From Methyloversatilis sp. (lineage in GTDB: Bacteria > Pseudomonadota > Gammaproteobacteria > Burkholderiales > Rhodocyclaceae): a stretch of 64,000 bases of DNA. Positions 23,435 through 32,080 of the stretch are shown piece by piece; position 1 is the first letter of the stretch, and every line of letters begins with the position of its first letter. Under the pieces are notes generated by a model. That model did no database searches, was not told the DNA's origin, and saw nothing but the letters and a program-made list of their open reading frames with translations. The stretch lies in contig NZ_JAUYNV010000016.1 of the NCBI RefSeq assembly GCF_030698125.1, positions 94,818-158,817 of the forward strand, given 5' to 3'. The translations under genes and the position numbers were made by a program.

Positions 23435-25180
23435 GTGATGCGACGTCCTGCCGTTCCGCGCCGCATGCGCGTTATGTGGCTGACGCGCGCGCAGCCCTGG
23501 CTGCTGCTGGGCGTTCTGGTGAGCCTGCATCTGCTGCTGTGGCTGGACGACGACCTGCTGTTCGGTCGCGCGCTGCTGCTGCCCCACCTCGGCCTCCTGC
23601 TGCTGTGGCAACCGCTGCTGCGTGCGCAGTCCCGCATCGAATGGCCGGTGCTGGTGGGGCTGTGCGCGCTGGTCGGCGTGTTCCTGTGGTTCTTCGGGCC
23701 ACTGGCGCTCAGCCTGTGGCTGCTGCTGCTGGCCGGTCTGGTCGGCGGCAAGGTGTTCTTTTCGCGCTCGCGCGGGCCGCGCATCTACTACCTCGGCGCA
23801 CTGGCCTACCTGATCACGGCGCTGCTGACGATCGCACTGCCGCGGGCGCTGCCGCCCGGCCTGCCGGTGCCGTCCGGCATCGATGTGCTCGGGCTGTGGC
23901 TGGCGCCGCTTGCCTTGACCGTCATGCTGCTGGTGCCCGGTCGCGAGCGGGTCGACCGCGACCGCGAAGTGCTCGACTTCGTGTCCGGCACCTTCGTGCT
24001 GTTGCTGCTCGCGGTGCTCGTGCTGGGCACGCTGGCGGCGATGCAGCTGGCCGGTGTCGATTACCTGCGCGCGCTGCTCGCCACGCTGGGCGTGCTGGCC
24101 ACCGCATTGATGGTGATGGGCTGGGCGTGGAATCCGCGCGCCGGTTTCGGCGGCGTCAGCGTCGCCTTCACCCGCTACGTGCTGTCGCTGGCGCTGCCCT
24201 ATGAGCGCTGGCTGGAAAGTCTGGCGTCGCTGTCGCAGGAAGAAAGCCGGCCGGAGGAATTTGTCGCCCGCGCCGCGAACCGCCTGCTCGCCCTGCCGCT
24301 GATCAGCGGCGGAGAGTGGACGACTCGCGGTGGCGAGTGGCGCACCCGCAGCGGTGCGAACGCCGCGCCACCGCGTCGCTTCGGCGAGGTGGCCGCGCAC
24401 CGGCAGGATTTCGAACACCCGTTGCTCGACCTGACGCTCTATACCGCACGCCCGCTGTCCGGCGGTCTGCTGTGGCATTTCAACCTGCTGGTGCAGTTGC
24501 TCGGCCAGTTCTACCAGGCCCAGCTGCGCACCGAAGAACTGCGCCGCCTGTCCTATCTGTCGGCGATCCACGACACCGGCGCGCGTCTGACGCACGACGT
24601 GAAGAACCTGCTGCAGTCGCTCAACACCCTCTGTTTCGCCGCCCGCGAAGCCACGGACCCGGACAGCGCCGCCCGCGCCAACGCGCTGCTGGCGAGGCAG
24701 CTGCCGGTCATCAGCGCCCGGCTCGAAGCCACGCTGGACAAGCTGCGCCGCCCGCAGCCGGTCGACGGCGAATGGACGCCGGCCCCCGAATGGCTGCAGG
24801 CCACCGCGGCCCATTTCGCCGGGCAGGGCGTGACGGTCGAAGGCATGACCGAACCCGACCAGCGCTTGCCCGGCGCGCTGTACACGACCGTTGCGGAAAA
24901 CCTGGTTGGCAACGCGCTGCAGAAGCGGCTTGCCGAACCGGGCATCGCCATCGTGCTGCGCCTCGGCGGTGACCGGCTGTCGGTCGAAGACAGCGGCAGC
25001 GCCATCGCCGCCGATCTGGCCGGAAACCTCCTGCAGGCACCGGTCGCCTCCGCCAGCGGTCTGGGTGTCGGGCTGTACCAGTCGGCACTGCTCGCCCGCG
25101 CCAGCGGCTTCCGCCTGCAGCTCGACCACAACCGCGAAGGCTGCGTCCGCTTCGTGCTGGCACCCGAGCCCACGCACTGA
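23435..25180 (+). CDS. Membrane sensor histidine kinase (PrsK-like)
   Basis: A 581-residue protein: six to eight N-terminal helices (about 14-230), a degenerate sensor region (240-370), a phosphoacceptor His in GARLTHDVKNLLQSLNTL (about 386) and an HATPase_c domain with AENLVGNALQK, VEDSGSA and GVGLYQSALLARASG. The layout resembles PrsK-type kinases of polysaccharide export systems. No response regulator gene follows; a REP array does. An alternative start is ATG 23468. Confidence 0.82.
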   Translation: MMRRPAVPRRMRVMWLTRAQPWLLLGVLVSLHLLLWLDDDLLFGRALLLPHLGLLLLWQPLLRAQSRIEWPVLVGLCALVGVFLWFFGPLALSLWLLLLAGLVGGKVFFSRSRGPRIYYLGALAYLITALLTIALPRALPPGLPVPSGIDVLGLWLAPLALTVMLLVPGRERVDRDREVLDFVSGTFVLLLLAVLVLGTLAAMQLAGVDYLRALLATLGVLATALMVMGWAWNPRAGFGGVSVAFTRYVLSLALPYERWLESLASLSQEESRPEEFVARAANRLLALPLISGGEWTTRGGEWRTRSGANAAPPRRFGEVAAHRQDFEHPLLDLTLYTARPLSGGLLWHFNLLVQLLGQFYQAQLRTEELRRLSYLSAIHDTGARLTHDVKNLLQSLNTLCFAAREATDPDSAARANALLARQLPVISARLEATLDKLRRPQPVDGEWTPAPEWLQATAAHFAGQGVTVEGMTEPDQRLPGALYTTVAENLVGNALQKRLAEPGIAIVLRLGGDRLSVEDSGSAIAADLAGNLLQAPVASASGLGVGLYQSALLARASGFRLQLDHNREGCVRFVLAPEPTH

Positions 25181-25251
25181 CCCGCCATGCAGCGCCGGCC
25201 GTGGAGGTCTTCTGTGAGAACCGCGACGGCTTCAGAACTGGCGATGTTTTT

Positions 25252-25860
25252 CGTAGGAGCGGACCCTGTCCGCGATAGGCGCGTTGATCAAGCGGAGTCG
25301 CCATTTCGGAGACCGGGATCGCCTGCGGGGCAGGCTCCTACGAAAACCGCGACGGTTTCAGAACTGGCGATGTTTTTCGCAGGAGCGGACCCTGTCCGCG
25401 ATAGGCACGTTGATCAAGCGACGTCGCCATTTCGGAGACCGAATCGCCTGCGGGGCAGGCTCCTACGAAAACCGTGAAGGCTAAAAGACTGGCGGTGTTT
25501 TTCGTAGGAGCGGACCCCGTCCGCGATAGGCGCGTTGATCAAGCGACGTCGCCGTCTCGGAGACGGGAATCGCCTGCGGGGGCGGAGCGGGGGTTTCGGC
25601 GAGCACGGCTCGCCGCCCGTGGAGCCGGTCGGCCATGCAGGGCCGACCGTGGAACGGCTCCTACGAAAACCGCGACGGTTTCAGAACTGGCGATGTTTTT
25701 CGTAGGAGCGGACCCCGTCCGCGATCCGCACGTTGATCAAGCGACGTCGCCGTCTCGGAGACGGGAATCGCCTGCAGGGCAGGCTCCTACGAAAACCCGC
25801 GACGGCTTCATGACTGGCGACGTCGCTTGTAGGAGCGGACCCTGTCCGCGATCCGGCGGT
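25252..25860. repeat. REP array, five units of about 125 bp
   Basis: The forward hairpin (GTAGGAGCGGACCC, Y, GTCCGCGAT) begins near 25253, 25379, 25504, 25703 and 25829. Spacing is 125-126 bp except between the third and fourth (199 bp), where unrelated GC-rich sequence is inserted. Between them lie reverse hairpins (CGCCTGCGGGGCAGGCTCC) and a conserved GTTGATCAAGCG spacer. No transposase of the REP-associated type is in the window. Confidence 0.85.
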
Positions 25861-25883
25861 GAATACGGCGCATCGACGCTGGG

Positions 25884-26864
25884 CTACTTCGCTTCGGCAA
25901 AGCCCTTCGCCAGCGCATCCACGCGCGAGCGGTTCACGCCGAAATCGGAATAGCCGGTCCGCGCACCGGAGCGGTAGTGGATGACCGACGCACCGGCGTC
26001 GATTGCGAACTCTGCAGCATCGACGAAGCGGAAGATGCGCGAGCGGAATTCGGCGGCGATGAAGCCGGGCTCTTCGCGGGTGATGGTGGCGCGCGGCTGG
26101 GCGAGGATGACCTGCTTCAGACGCGCCTGCGCGGCGGCGGCGTCGCCGCTGAATGGAATCGGCGCCATCTTCGCCGCGCTGTCCGACCGGGTCGATACGC
26201 AGTTGGGCGAGTCGGGGCAGGGCGTCAGCACGCGCGGGGCGGCATCGGCGGCGAGGGCGGTGGCGGCGCAGGCCGCCAGTGCCAGTGCGGCGTCGCGGGT
26301 TTTCATGGTGTGCTCCTTGAGCCACGCCAGTACGTCGGCGGCATTGCGATCGGGCGGAAACACCGGGTAGAACACCTTGAGGATGCGTGCGTCGTCGGTG
26401 ATCAGCGTGAGCCGCCGGTACAGCTCCAGACCGGCCGCGGTGAAGGTAGGCAGGCGCAACGCGGCCTTGAGCTGCAGGCCGTCGTCGCTCAGCAGCGGAA
26501 ACGGCAGGTGCAGGCGCGCCGCGGCTTCCTGCTGGTAATGGCTGGTCTGGCTGCTCAGCCCGAACACGCCGGCGCCCAGCGCCGCCAGTTCGACATGGTG
26601 ATCGCGGAACGCGCACGACTGCGGTGTGCAGCCGCGTGCGCCGGGTATCGCGTCCCAGCCGTCGGGCAGCGGCGCATCCGGCCGGCCGGTCATCGGATAC
26701 ACGTAGATCACCTGCAGGCCGCGCAGCGCCGCGAGATCGGTCGTGCCGCCGTCGGTGCGCGGCAGCGCCAGCGCGGGCAGAGGCATCCCTTCGAGATGGG
26801 CGGCCGCCCTGTCGTCGAGCGGCACCGGCAGGTCGTCGGGCAGGGTGGTCAGCGATGTCGCCAT
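25884..26864 (-). CDS. Peroxiredoxin/DUF1499 in-frame fusion
   Basis: One 326-residue frame joins two usually separate proteins. Residues 1-185 are a thioredoxin-fold peroxiredoxin (PLPALALPRTDGGTTDLAALRGLQVIYVYPMTGRPD...GCTPQSCAFRD). The peroxidatic position reads T-G-R-P rather than T-x-x-C, with Cys present in GCTPQSC. Residues 187-326 are a DUF1499 protein with its own Met and signal-peptide-like segment (MKTRDAALALAACAATALA). An AAGGAG lies 8 nt before that internal Met, so the second half is probably also made as a separate secreted protein. Either the stop between two genes was lost, or the long form is a real membrane-tethered product. Confidence 0.78.
   Translation of the reverse strand: MATSLTTLPDDLPVPLDDRAAAHLEGMPLPALALPRTDGGTTDLAALRGLQVIYVYPMTGRPDAPLPDGWDAIPGARGCTPQSCAFRDHHVELAALGAGVFGLSSQTSHYQQEAAARLHLPFPLLSDDGLQLKAALRLPTFTAAGLELYRRLTLITDDARILKVFYPVFPPDRNAADVLAWLKEHTMKTRDAALALAACAATALAADAAPRVLTPCPDSPNCVSTRSDSAAKMAPIPFSGDAAAAQARLKQVILAQPRATITREEPGFIAAEFRSRIFRFVDAAEFAIDAGASVIHYRSGARTGYSDFGVNRSRVDALAKGFAEAK
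26304..26318 (-). promoter_or_regulatory. Internal Shine-Dalgarno and start for DUF1499
   Basis: On the minus strand AAGGAG (complement of 26313-26318) precedes ATG (26306-26304) by 6 nt inside the fused frame. It would give a 140-residue secreted DUF1499 protein (25884-26306). Confidence 0.6.
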
Positions 26865-26905
26865 ATATATATGCGGTGCGTGCCTCGCTTGCTTGCCCGG
26901 AGCAC

Positions 26906-27325
26906 CTACCAGGTGAGCGTGCGCGTGTTGTCGCGGAACAGCGCTTCGCCGACCCGCTGTGGGTCGTCAAGCTGCATGCCCTGCATCAGACTGGCTTCGG
27001 TCACGCCGTAGTGGCGCATGCACACTCGGCACACGAGTACCACGGCGCCCTTGCCCATCAGTTCGCGCAGCAGTTTCTGCTGATTGACGAAGTTGCGCAG
27101 GTTGGTGCTGCTGCCCATGCGCACGGCCTGATCGTTCAGCAGCAAGGTCAGCGCGTGGCCGCGCGCCATCTGGTCCCGCGCGAAGATGAGTCCGGTTTCC
27201 GAGCGCTGCGAATTGTCAGTGGTCAGGTTGAGGAACAGCGACGGGGGTTCGGCGGCAAACACCGGCATGCCCGCTGCGGCGACGATCAGTGCAATCGGCA
27301 GCAGCAGGCGTGAGGCAAAAGACAT
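26906..27325 (-). CDS. Periplasmic DsrE-like protein
   Basis: A 139-residue protein: signal peptide cleaved after VFA, then a DsrE fold (SLFLNLTTDNSQRSETGLIFARDQMARGHALTLLLNDQAV) with a Cys pair in LVCRVCMRHYGV. ATG 27325 is preferred to the upstream frame because AAGGAAAC lies just before it. DsrE proteins carry persulfide sulfur on Cys; this one is exported. It sits upstream of the peroxiredoxin/DUF1499 gene in the same direction, 41 bp apart, possibly one operon. Confidence 0.82.
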   Translation of the reverse strand: MSFASRLLLPIALIVAAAGMPVFAAEPPSLFLNLTTDNSQRSETGLIFARDQMARGHALTLLLNDQAVRMGSSTNLRNFVNQQKLLRELMGKGAVVLVCRVCMRHYGVTEASLMQGMQLDDPQRVGEALFRDNTRTLTW

Positions 27326-27736
27326 CAGGTTTCCTTCCACGATAGATCAAGGGTGACATGCATGAATTGCCGCTTGCACGGCGCATTGCACCCATAAGTA
27401 TCGCGCATTGCACCGCCTTGGTCGGGACAGCCTTGCGAAGGGGACGTTCCTCGTCGGGCCTCATTACTGCGCGACAGACACTTCCCGCGTCGTGACAGGC
27501 CCTGGAATGGAGGGGCGACGCAGCACGCTGTCCCGGCGTGACCGATGCTGCACTGCTCCGGCCAGCCTGCATACTCCCCGCGTGTGCAGCGAGGTCCGCC
27601 AGCGAACGGCGCGCACGCCATCCAGGCCCGGCTGACGCCGACGCACCGGATCATCGAACCATCGAGCGACGCCGTCGGATCGGCCAGCGAGCCTGACGTC
27701 GGGTCGACTTTCTTGCCCGCCGGAAGGGAATGAACC
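27326..27736. other. 411-bp intergenic region
   Basis: I see no gene, palindrome or repeat here. It must contain the divergent promoters for the DsrE-like gene and the unknown gene at 27737. GGAAGGGAATGAACC precedes the latter. Confidence 0.5.
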
Positions 27737-28189
27737 ATGGATACTCAGGACGACGTGCTGATCAACAACCGCGTGATGCTCGTGCATTTCGACAGCTACA
27801 GCACCGCGCTCGTGTTTGCGAAGTGGAATGACACATTGCTTCTGCCGGCAGCGCTTCCCGCTTCCGCCGAACTGACGTCAGCGCCCGATGAGCTCGCCGC
27901 TGCGCATGATGGCGACGCGGTGAAGGCGGCGGTCATCGAGCGGCTGGGGCTCAATCCGGCCGAGGTGGTGCGCGCCGGCGATTTCAATCACTGGGTGTCC
28001 ACCGAAACCGGCCCGGTCAGGGTGCATCTGCTGCGCTTCACCACCTTCGAGGCGCCGAAGGCCGCCCTCGAACCGCACGGCGGCGTGTTCCGGCCGATCA
28101 GCGCACTGCGCGGCGGCGCGCCGGTGGAACTGCTGTTGGCGCGAGAGGTGTTCAATCTGATCGTCGGTGCGGGTGGGGGCAAGGGATAG
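27737..28189 (+). CDS. Conserved-looking protein of unknown function
   Basis: A 150-residue soluble acidic protein with a strong ribosome site (GGAAGGGA) and balanced composition. Segments such as VMLVHFDSYSTALVFAKWNDTLLLPAAL, GDFNHWVSTETGPVRVHLLRFTTFEAP and RPISALRGGAPVELLLAREVFNLIVG suggest an alpha/beta fold. I do not recognise it. The next locus is a decayed catechol dioxygenase on the opposite strand. Confidence 0.7.
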   Translation: MDTQDDVLINNRVMLVHFDSYSTALVFAKWNDTLLLPAALPASAELTSAPDELAAAHDGDAVKAAVIERLGLNPAEVVRAGDFNHWVSTETGPVRVHLLRFTTFEAPKAALEPHGGVFRPISALRGGAPVELLLAREVFNLIVGAGGGKG

Positions 28190-28199
28190 GGGCGCGCTG

Positions 28200-28520
28200 C
28201 CCGGTGTGCAGTTCGCTGGCGGGGATCCATCGCAGGTCGGTCGCCAGACGACGGCCTTAGACTGCCGCTGCGAGTCGGTCGAGCTTGTCTTCGCTGTCCG
28301 CCCGGAATCTCATGTGATCCATGCCCGGCGCATCGGTCTTGCGCAGCACCACGCTGTGGTGGTCGTGTTCGTCCCAGGCCTTGAAATACACGCGGCCTTG
28401 CGCGTCGCGCCCGATCTCCATCAGGCACAGTACCTGTCGATAGTGTGTTGCCGCCGTTTCCAGATACGTCACCGTCAGGGCGCATGACCCGGGCGCAGCA
28501 CGCCGGTCTCGGCATTGCTC
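28200..28520 (-). pseudogene. Decayed catechol 2,3-dioxygenase N-terminal fragment
   Basis: This DNA aligns with the first 330 bp of the intact gene at 56222-57148 (shared stretches such as FKAWDEHDHHSVVLR and ADAPGMD). It carries a 1-nt deletion near codon 11 (GTCGCC became GCGCC), a TAA at 28257-28259 where the intact copy reads through, a 3-nt deletion further on, and no 3' two thirds, so all metal ligands are missing. It is a dead duplicate beside a second XylR/DmpR-type regulator. Confidence 0.9.
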
Positions 28521-28618
28521 CATTATTCCCCATGTTGTCGTGGCCCGGCTCGTGGCCGGGCGGGGACGATCGGCAATCGGCATACCTGAGGACGGTCGAG
28601 TTTCAAATGGCTTCGTAT

Positions 28619-28642
28619 TCGAAGATTTGATAAAAATCTCGA
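28619..28642. promoter_or_regulatory. AATCTCGA inverted repeat upstream of regulator 1
   Basis: TCGAAGATT (28619-28627) faces AATCTCGA (28635-28642) in the intergenic region between the dioxygenase fragment and the regulator gene. The same AAATCTCGAYA core occurs at 47702, 47732 (minus) and 57300. Confidence 0.45.
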
Positions 28643-28735
28643 CATTTTTGGTCGGTGATCTCATGATTTGCGGAATCGTACCGGTCTTGCCCTTGCTGCA
28701 TTTCCGGCAATCATCACATCGTCGCCGAGTCCGGA

Positions 28736-30460
28736 ATGTCACGCTCCTCGCCACGCGGCCCGCTGACCGCCATCACCGACACCATCGACGATCGTGGACT
28801 GGCGAAGAACGTCCATTTCGTGCCGGACAGCGGCCATATTCTGCTGTTCGATCAGCGCATGCTCCTGATGCATGGTTTTTCGGTCGCCGCGCTGCGCCAC
28901 GAACTGGTCGAACGCCTGGGGCTGGACCGGACGCGCGAACTGTTCACCCGCATGGGCTATCAGCAGGGCGTCGAGGATGCCCGCTGCCTGCGCGAGGCGG
29001 AAGGCAGCGATCTGACGCGCACGCTGGCGCTCGGTCCGCGGCTGCGCGAGATCGAAGGTTTCGTGCGCAATCAGGCGGTCGAGCGCATGCAGTTCAACAC
29101 TGACAGCGGCGAGTTCTGGGGCGACTACTACTGGCAGGCCTCATGGGAGGCTGAAGCCCACCTCAAGCACTTCGGCATCAGCGGCTCGCCCGCCTGCTGG
29201 ATGATGACCGGCTACGCCAACGGCTTCACCACAACAATGATGGGCCGCCCCATCCTGTGGCGCGAACTGGAATGCGTGGCGATGGGTCACGCACGCTGCC
29301 GCGTGATCGGCCGGCCGCTGGAGGAGTGCGAGGACAGCGCCGACGACCTGAGCTTTCTGCGCATCGAGGACTTCGTGTCGGCGCCGCGCGGTCGCCAGAC
29401 AGCGGGCGAGTCCGCTGCCGCCGCGAGCCTGCCCGACCTCGTCGGCGCCTCTGCCGGCTTCAACTCGGTCGCCCACCTGATACGGCGCGTCGCCCCGACC
29501 GACGCCACCGTGCTGCTGCTGGGCGAAAGCGGCGTCGGCAAGGAGCGCTTCTCGAAAACCCTGCACGCCATCGGTCCGCGCGCGAAAGGACCTTTCGTCG
29601 GCGTCAATTGCGCCGCCATCCCGGCCGAACTGGTCGAAGCCGAACTGTTCGGCGTCGAACGCGGCGCCTTCACCGGCGCGCACGCATCGCGGCCGGGCAA
29701 ATTCGAGCGCGCGCACGGCGGCACCCTCTTCCTCGACGAAATCAGCAGTCTGCCGATGCCGGCCCAGGGCAAGCTGCTGCGTGTGCTGCAGGAAGGCGAG
29801 GTCGAGCGCGTCGGTGACACCCGCGTGCGGCCGGTGGATGTACGCATCGTCGCCGCCGCCAACCGCGACTTGCGCAATGAGGTCGCCGCCGGCCGCTTCC
29901 GCGAGGATCTGTTCTTCCGCCTCAACGTGTTCCCGATCGAGATACCGCCGCTGCGCGAGCGACGCGAAGACATTCCGCTGATGGTGAATGTGTTCGTCGA
30001 GCGCTACGCGAAACGCTTCGGCAAGCGCATCGCCGGCCTCACTCAGCGCGCCGCCGAGGCGCTCTGGGCCTACGACTGGCCGGGCAATGTGCGCGAACTG
30101 GAGAACATCGTCGAGCGTGCGGTGATACTGGCCGACGACGGCGGCAATCTGGATGTGCAACACCTCTTTTCCGGCGGCGAACGGCTGACCCAGCCCATGT
30201 TCAATCTGTCGGCCGGCGGCCGGCTCATGCGCGAAGCGGGCGCCGCGACGCAGGACGCCGATCATCGGCAGGACGATCTGGACGCGCACATCGCTTCGCT
30301 GGTCAACGCCGGCCTGCGCTTCGACGAACTGGAACAGCGCCTGCTCGACCATGCGATGACGCGCACGGGCGGCAACCTGTCGGCGGCGGCCCGGCTGCTC
30401 GGGCTACGGCGCGGCCAGTTCGAATACCGGGCAAAGAAGCGAGTGCCCGGAGCGGCGTGA
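28736..30460 (+). CDS. XylR/DmpR-type sigma-54 activator 1
   Basis: A 574-residue NtrC-family activator. Residues 1-215 form a XylR-N/V4R effector domain that retains the Zn set of PoxR/DmpR (Cys in CWMMTG, Glu 23 residues later, Cys at +26, Cys at +34). The AAA+ domain has GESGVGKE at 263-270, GAFTGA at about 310 and GGTLFLDE. A Fis-type HTH closes the protein ([21 protein letters not shown]). Such proteins bind a phenol-like effector and activate sigma-54 promoters. Its obvious partner operon is the dead dioxygenase fragment, so its live targets are probably elsewhere. It is a diverged paralogue of the protein at 57531. Confidence 0.9.
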   Translation: MSRSSPRGPLTAITDTIDDRGLAKNVHFVPDSGHILLFDQRMLLMHGFSVAALRHELVERLGLDRTRELFTRMGYQQGVEDARCLREAEGSDLTRTLALGPRLREIEGFVRNQAVERMQFNTDSGEFWGDYYWQASWEAEAHLKHFGISGSPACWMMTGYANGFTTTMMGRPILWRELECVAMGHARCRVIGRPLEECEDSADDLSFLRIEDFVSAPRGRQTAGESAAAASLPDLVGASAGFNSVAHLIRRVAPTDATVLLLGESGVGKERFSKTLHAIGPRAKGPFVGVNCAAIPAELVEAELFGVERGAFTGAHASRPGKFERAHGGTLFLDEISSLPMPAQGKLLRVLQEGEVERVGDTRVRPVDVRIVAAANRDLRNEVAAGRFREDLFFRLNVFPIEIPPLRERREDIPLMVNVFVERYAKRFGKRIAGLTQRAAEALWAYDWPGNVRELENIVERAVILADDGGNLDVQHLFSGGERLTQPMFNLSAGGRLMREAGAATQDADHRQDDLDAHIASLVNAGLRFDELEQRLLDHAMTRTGGNLSAAARLLGLRRGQFEYRAKKRVPGAA

Positions 30461-30924
30461 TCCGCCGCGACCCGGCGGGCAGGGGCAGCTCCGAAAGACT
30501 CGATGTACGGAGGCGCCGTGAATGCGAGGTGCCGGGTTTGCATGGGCGGGCGGGGTGGAAAGGGTGGGTGTTGGGCATCGCTGCGCGCACCCCAACCTAC
30601 GGGGAAATAAGTGACCGACCTACCGTAGGTTGGGGTGAGCGCAGCGATGCCCAACGCCACGCCGTCAACCCGCGCGGCCACGAGCCCGGCACCCCGGGTT
30701 GGAACGGAACCGGTTTTCGCAGGAGCGGGCCCTGCCCGCGATACGGTCTGGAGACCACCGGCATCTGATCAACCGCCACATCGCGACCACTGGCCGCTCG
30801 CCCTCACCCGGCGCTTCGCGCCACCCTCTCCCGCTGATGCGGGAGAGGGAAGAATCCTCCGCGGCCACGCCCCTCGCCCACATCGGTGGGAGAGGGCCGG
30901 GTTCGCACACCTGAGGGCGCCTGC
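30461..30924. other. Repeat-rich intergenic region
   Basis: No gene is visible. The region contains the 86-bp palindrome (30570-30655), a REP-type hairpin with variant bases (30717-30742, AGGAGCGGGCCCTGCCCGCG) and an inverted repeat CCCTCTCCCGC/GCGGGAGAGGG at about 30830-30852 that could act as a terminator for the Rieske operon. Confidence 0.6.
30570..30655. repeat. 86-bp palindromic element, copy 1
   Basis: 31-bp arms starting GTTGGGCATCGCTGCGC and ending GCAGCGATGCCCAAC flank a 24-bp centre; the arms differ at one position. A second copy lies at 33316-33401, so the pair brackets the Rieske oxygenase and reductase genes. Confidence 0.9.
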
Positions 30925-32007
30925 TCAACCTACGGCGCGCAGCGCGCCGAGGCGCTCGGCGTCGATCAGCTTCTTCAGCAGCTTGCGCACGCGCACCGCG
31001 GCAATGTCGTTGCTCATCAACACGGGGTTCAGGGAGAAGAAGTCGGTCGTGCCCATCTCGTCCTGCGTGGCCTGGATGACCGGTCCGTCTTCGTTCTCGA
31101 AGGCGGCATGCATGGCGCGGATCTTCATCGCGTTGTACTCGGCATTGTCGACGTCGTGGTTGCGCCGGGTCGCGAAGTAGTAGTGCGTCTTCGTCGCCGA
31201 TTCCGGCGTGCAGGTGTGCAGGTCGTATTGGCCGGTGCAGTGATCGAGGTCCAGCGACCCCTCGCCCTGCAGGGCGCCGACCGACAGCTGGATGTTGGCC
31301 GGCGGCGTCCAGGTGATGTCGAAGAAGTGCCGCGCCGAGGCTGCCGGGTCCGGCAGGAAGCTGGCGAAGATGAGCATGGCAGGCGTCTGCGACCATTCCC
31401 AGCGCGCGTTCACGCTGGCAATGCCCTCACTCACCGCCGGCACCAGCGGCGACAGCTGGCCGCGCGTGCTGATGATTTCGCTGTGTACATGGTCGATGTG
31501 GCTCAGGTCCATCACGTTGTCGATGATGAGTTCGTAATTCACGTCCATGCGCATATAGGTGTGCGCCAGCGCGTTCGGGTGCCCGTCGTCCAGCGGACCG
31601 AAGTCCGGCAGTCTCGCCGGGTCGGCCAGTGCGGCCTCGCCCATCCATATCCAGATGAAGCCGTGCTTCTCCTGCAGCGGGAAGCTGCGCACCTTCGCCG
31701 CCTTCGGGATCAGGCCGTTGCCGTGCGGGTTGTGCGTGCAGGCGCCGCTGCAGTCGAAGCGCAGCGCGTGATAGGCGCACACCACCTCGTCATCTATGCG
31801 CTTTCCGAGATGCAACGGCGCGAAGCGATGCGGGCAGCGGTCGTGCAGCGCCACCGGCGTGCCGTCCGCCTTGCGGTAGATGAGCACCGAGGTGTCGAGT
31901 ATCCGGCGGTGAAACATGCCTTCGGCCGGCACCTCGCTCGACAGCGCGGCGACGTACCAGCAGTCCGTCAAGAACTCGACCTTCTTTTCCAGTGCATTTA
32001 CTTCCAT
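30925..32007 (-). CDS. Rieske ring-hydroxylating/demethylating oxygenase (VanA-like)
   Basis: A 360-residue oxygenase with a Rieske site CPH-x16-CAYH (residues about 56-77: DRCPHRFAPLHLGKR...VVCAYHALRFD) and a mononuclear iron site DNVMDLSHIDHVHS. The layout is that of class IA monooxygenases such as vanillate demethylase VanA. Translation starts at ATG 32007 after GGAGGAG. The electron donor is the reductase gene 73 bp upstream. Substrate is not readable; demethylation or hydroxylation of an aromatic acid or ether would feed catechols to the neighbouring meta pathway. Confidence 0.85.
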   Translation of the reverse strand: MEVNALEKKVEFLTDCWYVAALSSEVPAEGMFHRRILDTSVLIYRKADGTPVALHDRCPHRFAPLHLGKRIDDEVVCAYHALRFDCSGACTHNPHGNGLIPKAAKVRSFPLQEKHGFIWIWMGEAALADPARLPDFGPLDDGHPNALAHTYMRMDVNYELIIDNVMDLSHIDHVHSEIISTRGQLSPLVPAVSEGIASVNARWEWSQTPAMLIFASFLPDPAASARHFFDITWTPPANIQLSVGALQGEGSLDLDHCTGQYDLHTCTPESATKTHYYFATRRNHDVDNAEYNAMKIRAMHAAFENEDGPVIQATQDEMGTTDFFSLNPVLMSNDIAAVRVRKLLKKLIDAERLGALRAVG

Positions 32008-32080
32008 TGCGTTGTCTCCTCCGTCTTGTCGTGGTGCGCCCGGCGGACACCGGGCGTCTGGATGCGCCGTCCGCCGCCGA

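Noticed and set aside
25252..25860. CRISPR array
   Set aside because: Units are about 125 bp with internal palindromes, and the spacers are themselves repeated; this is a REP array and no cas gene is near.
28521..28754. N-terminal part of the minus frame running through the dioxygenase fragment
   Set aside because: The segment upstream of the fragment is Lys/Arg-rich random sequence and the homologous part is frameshifted and stopped; it is not a gene.
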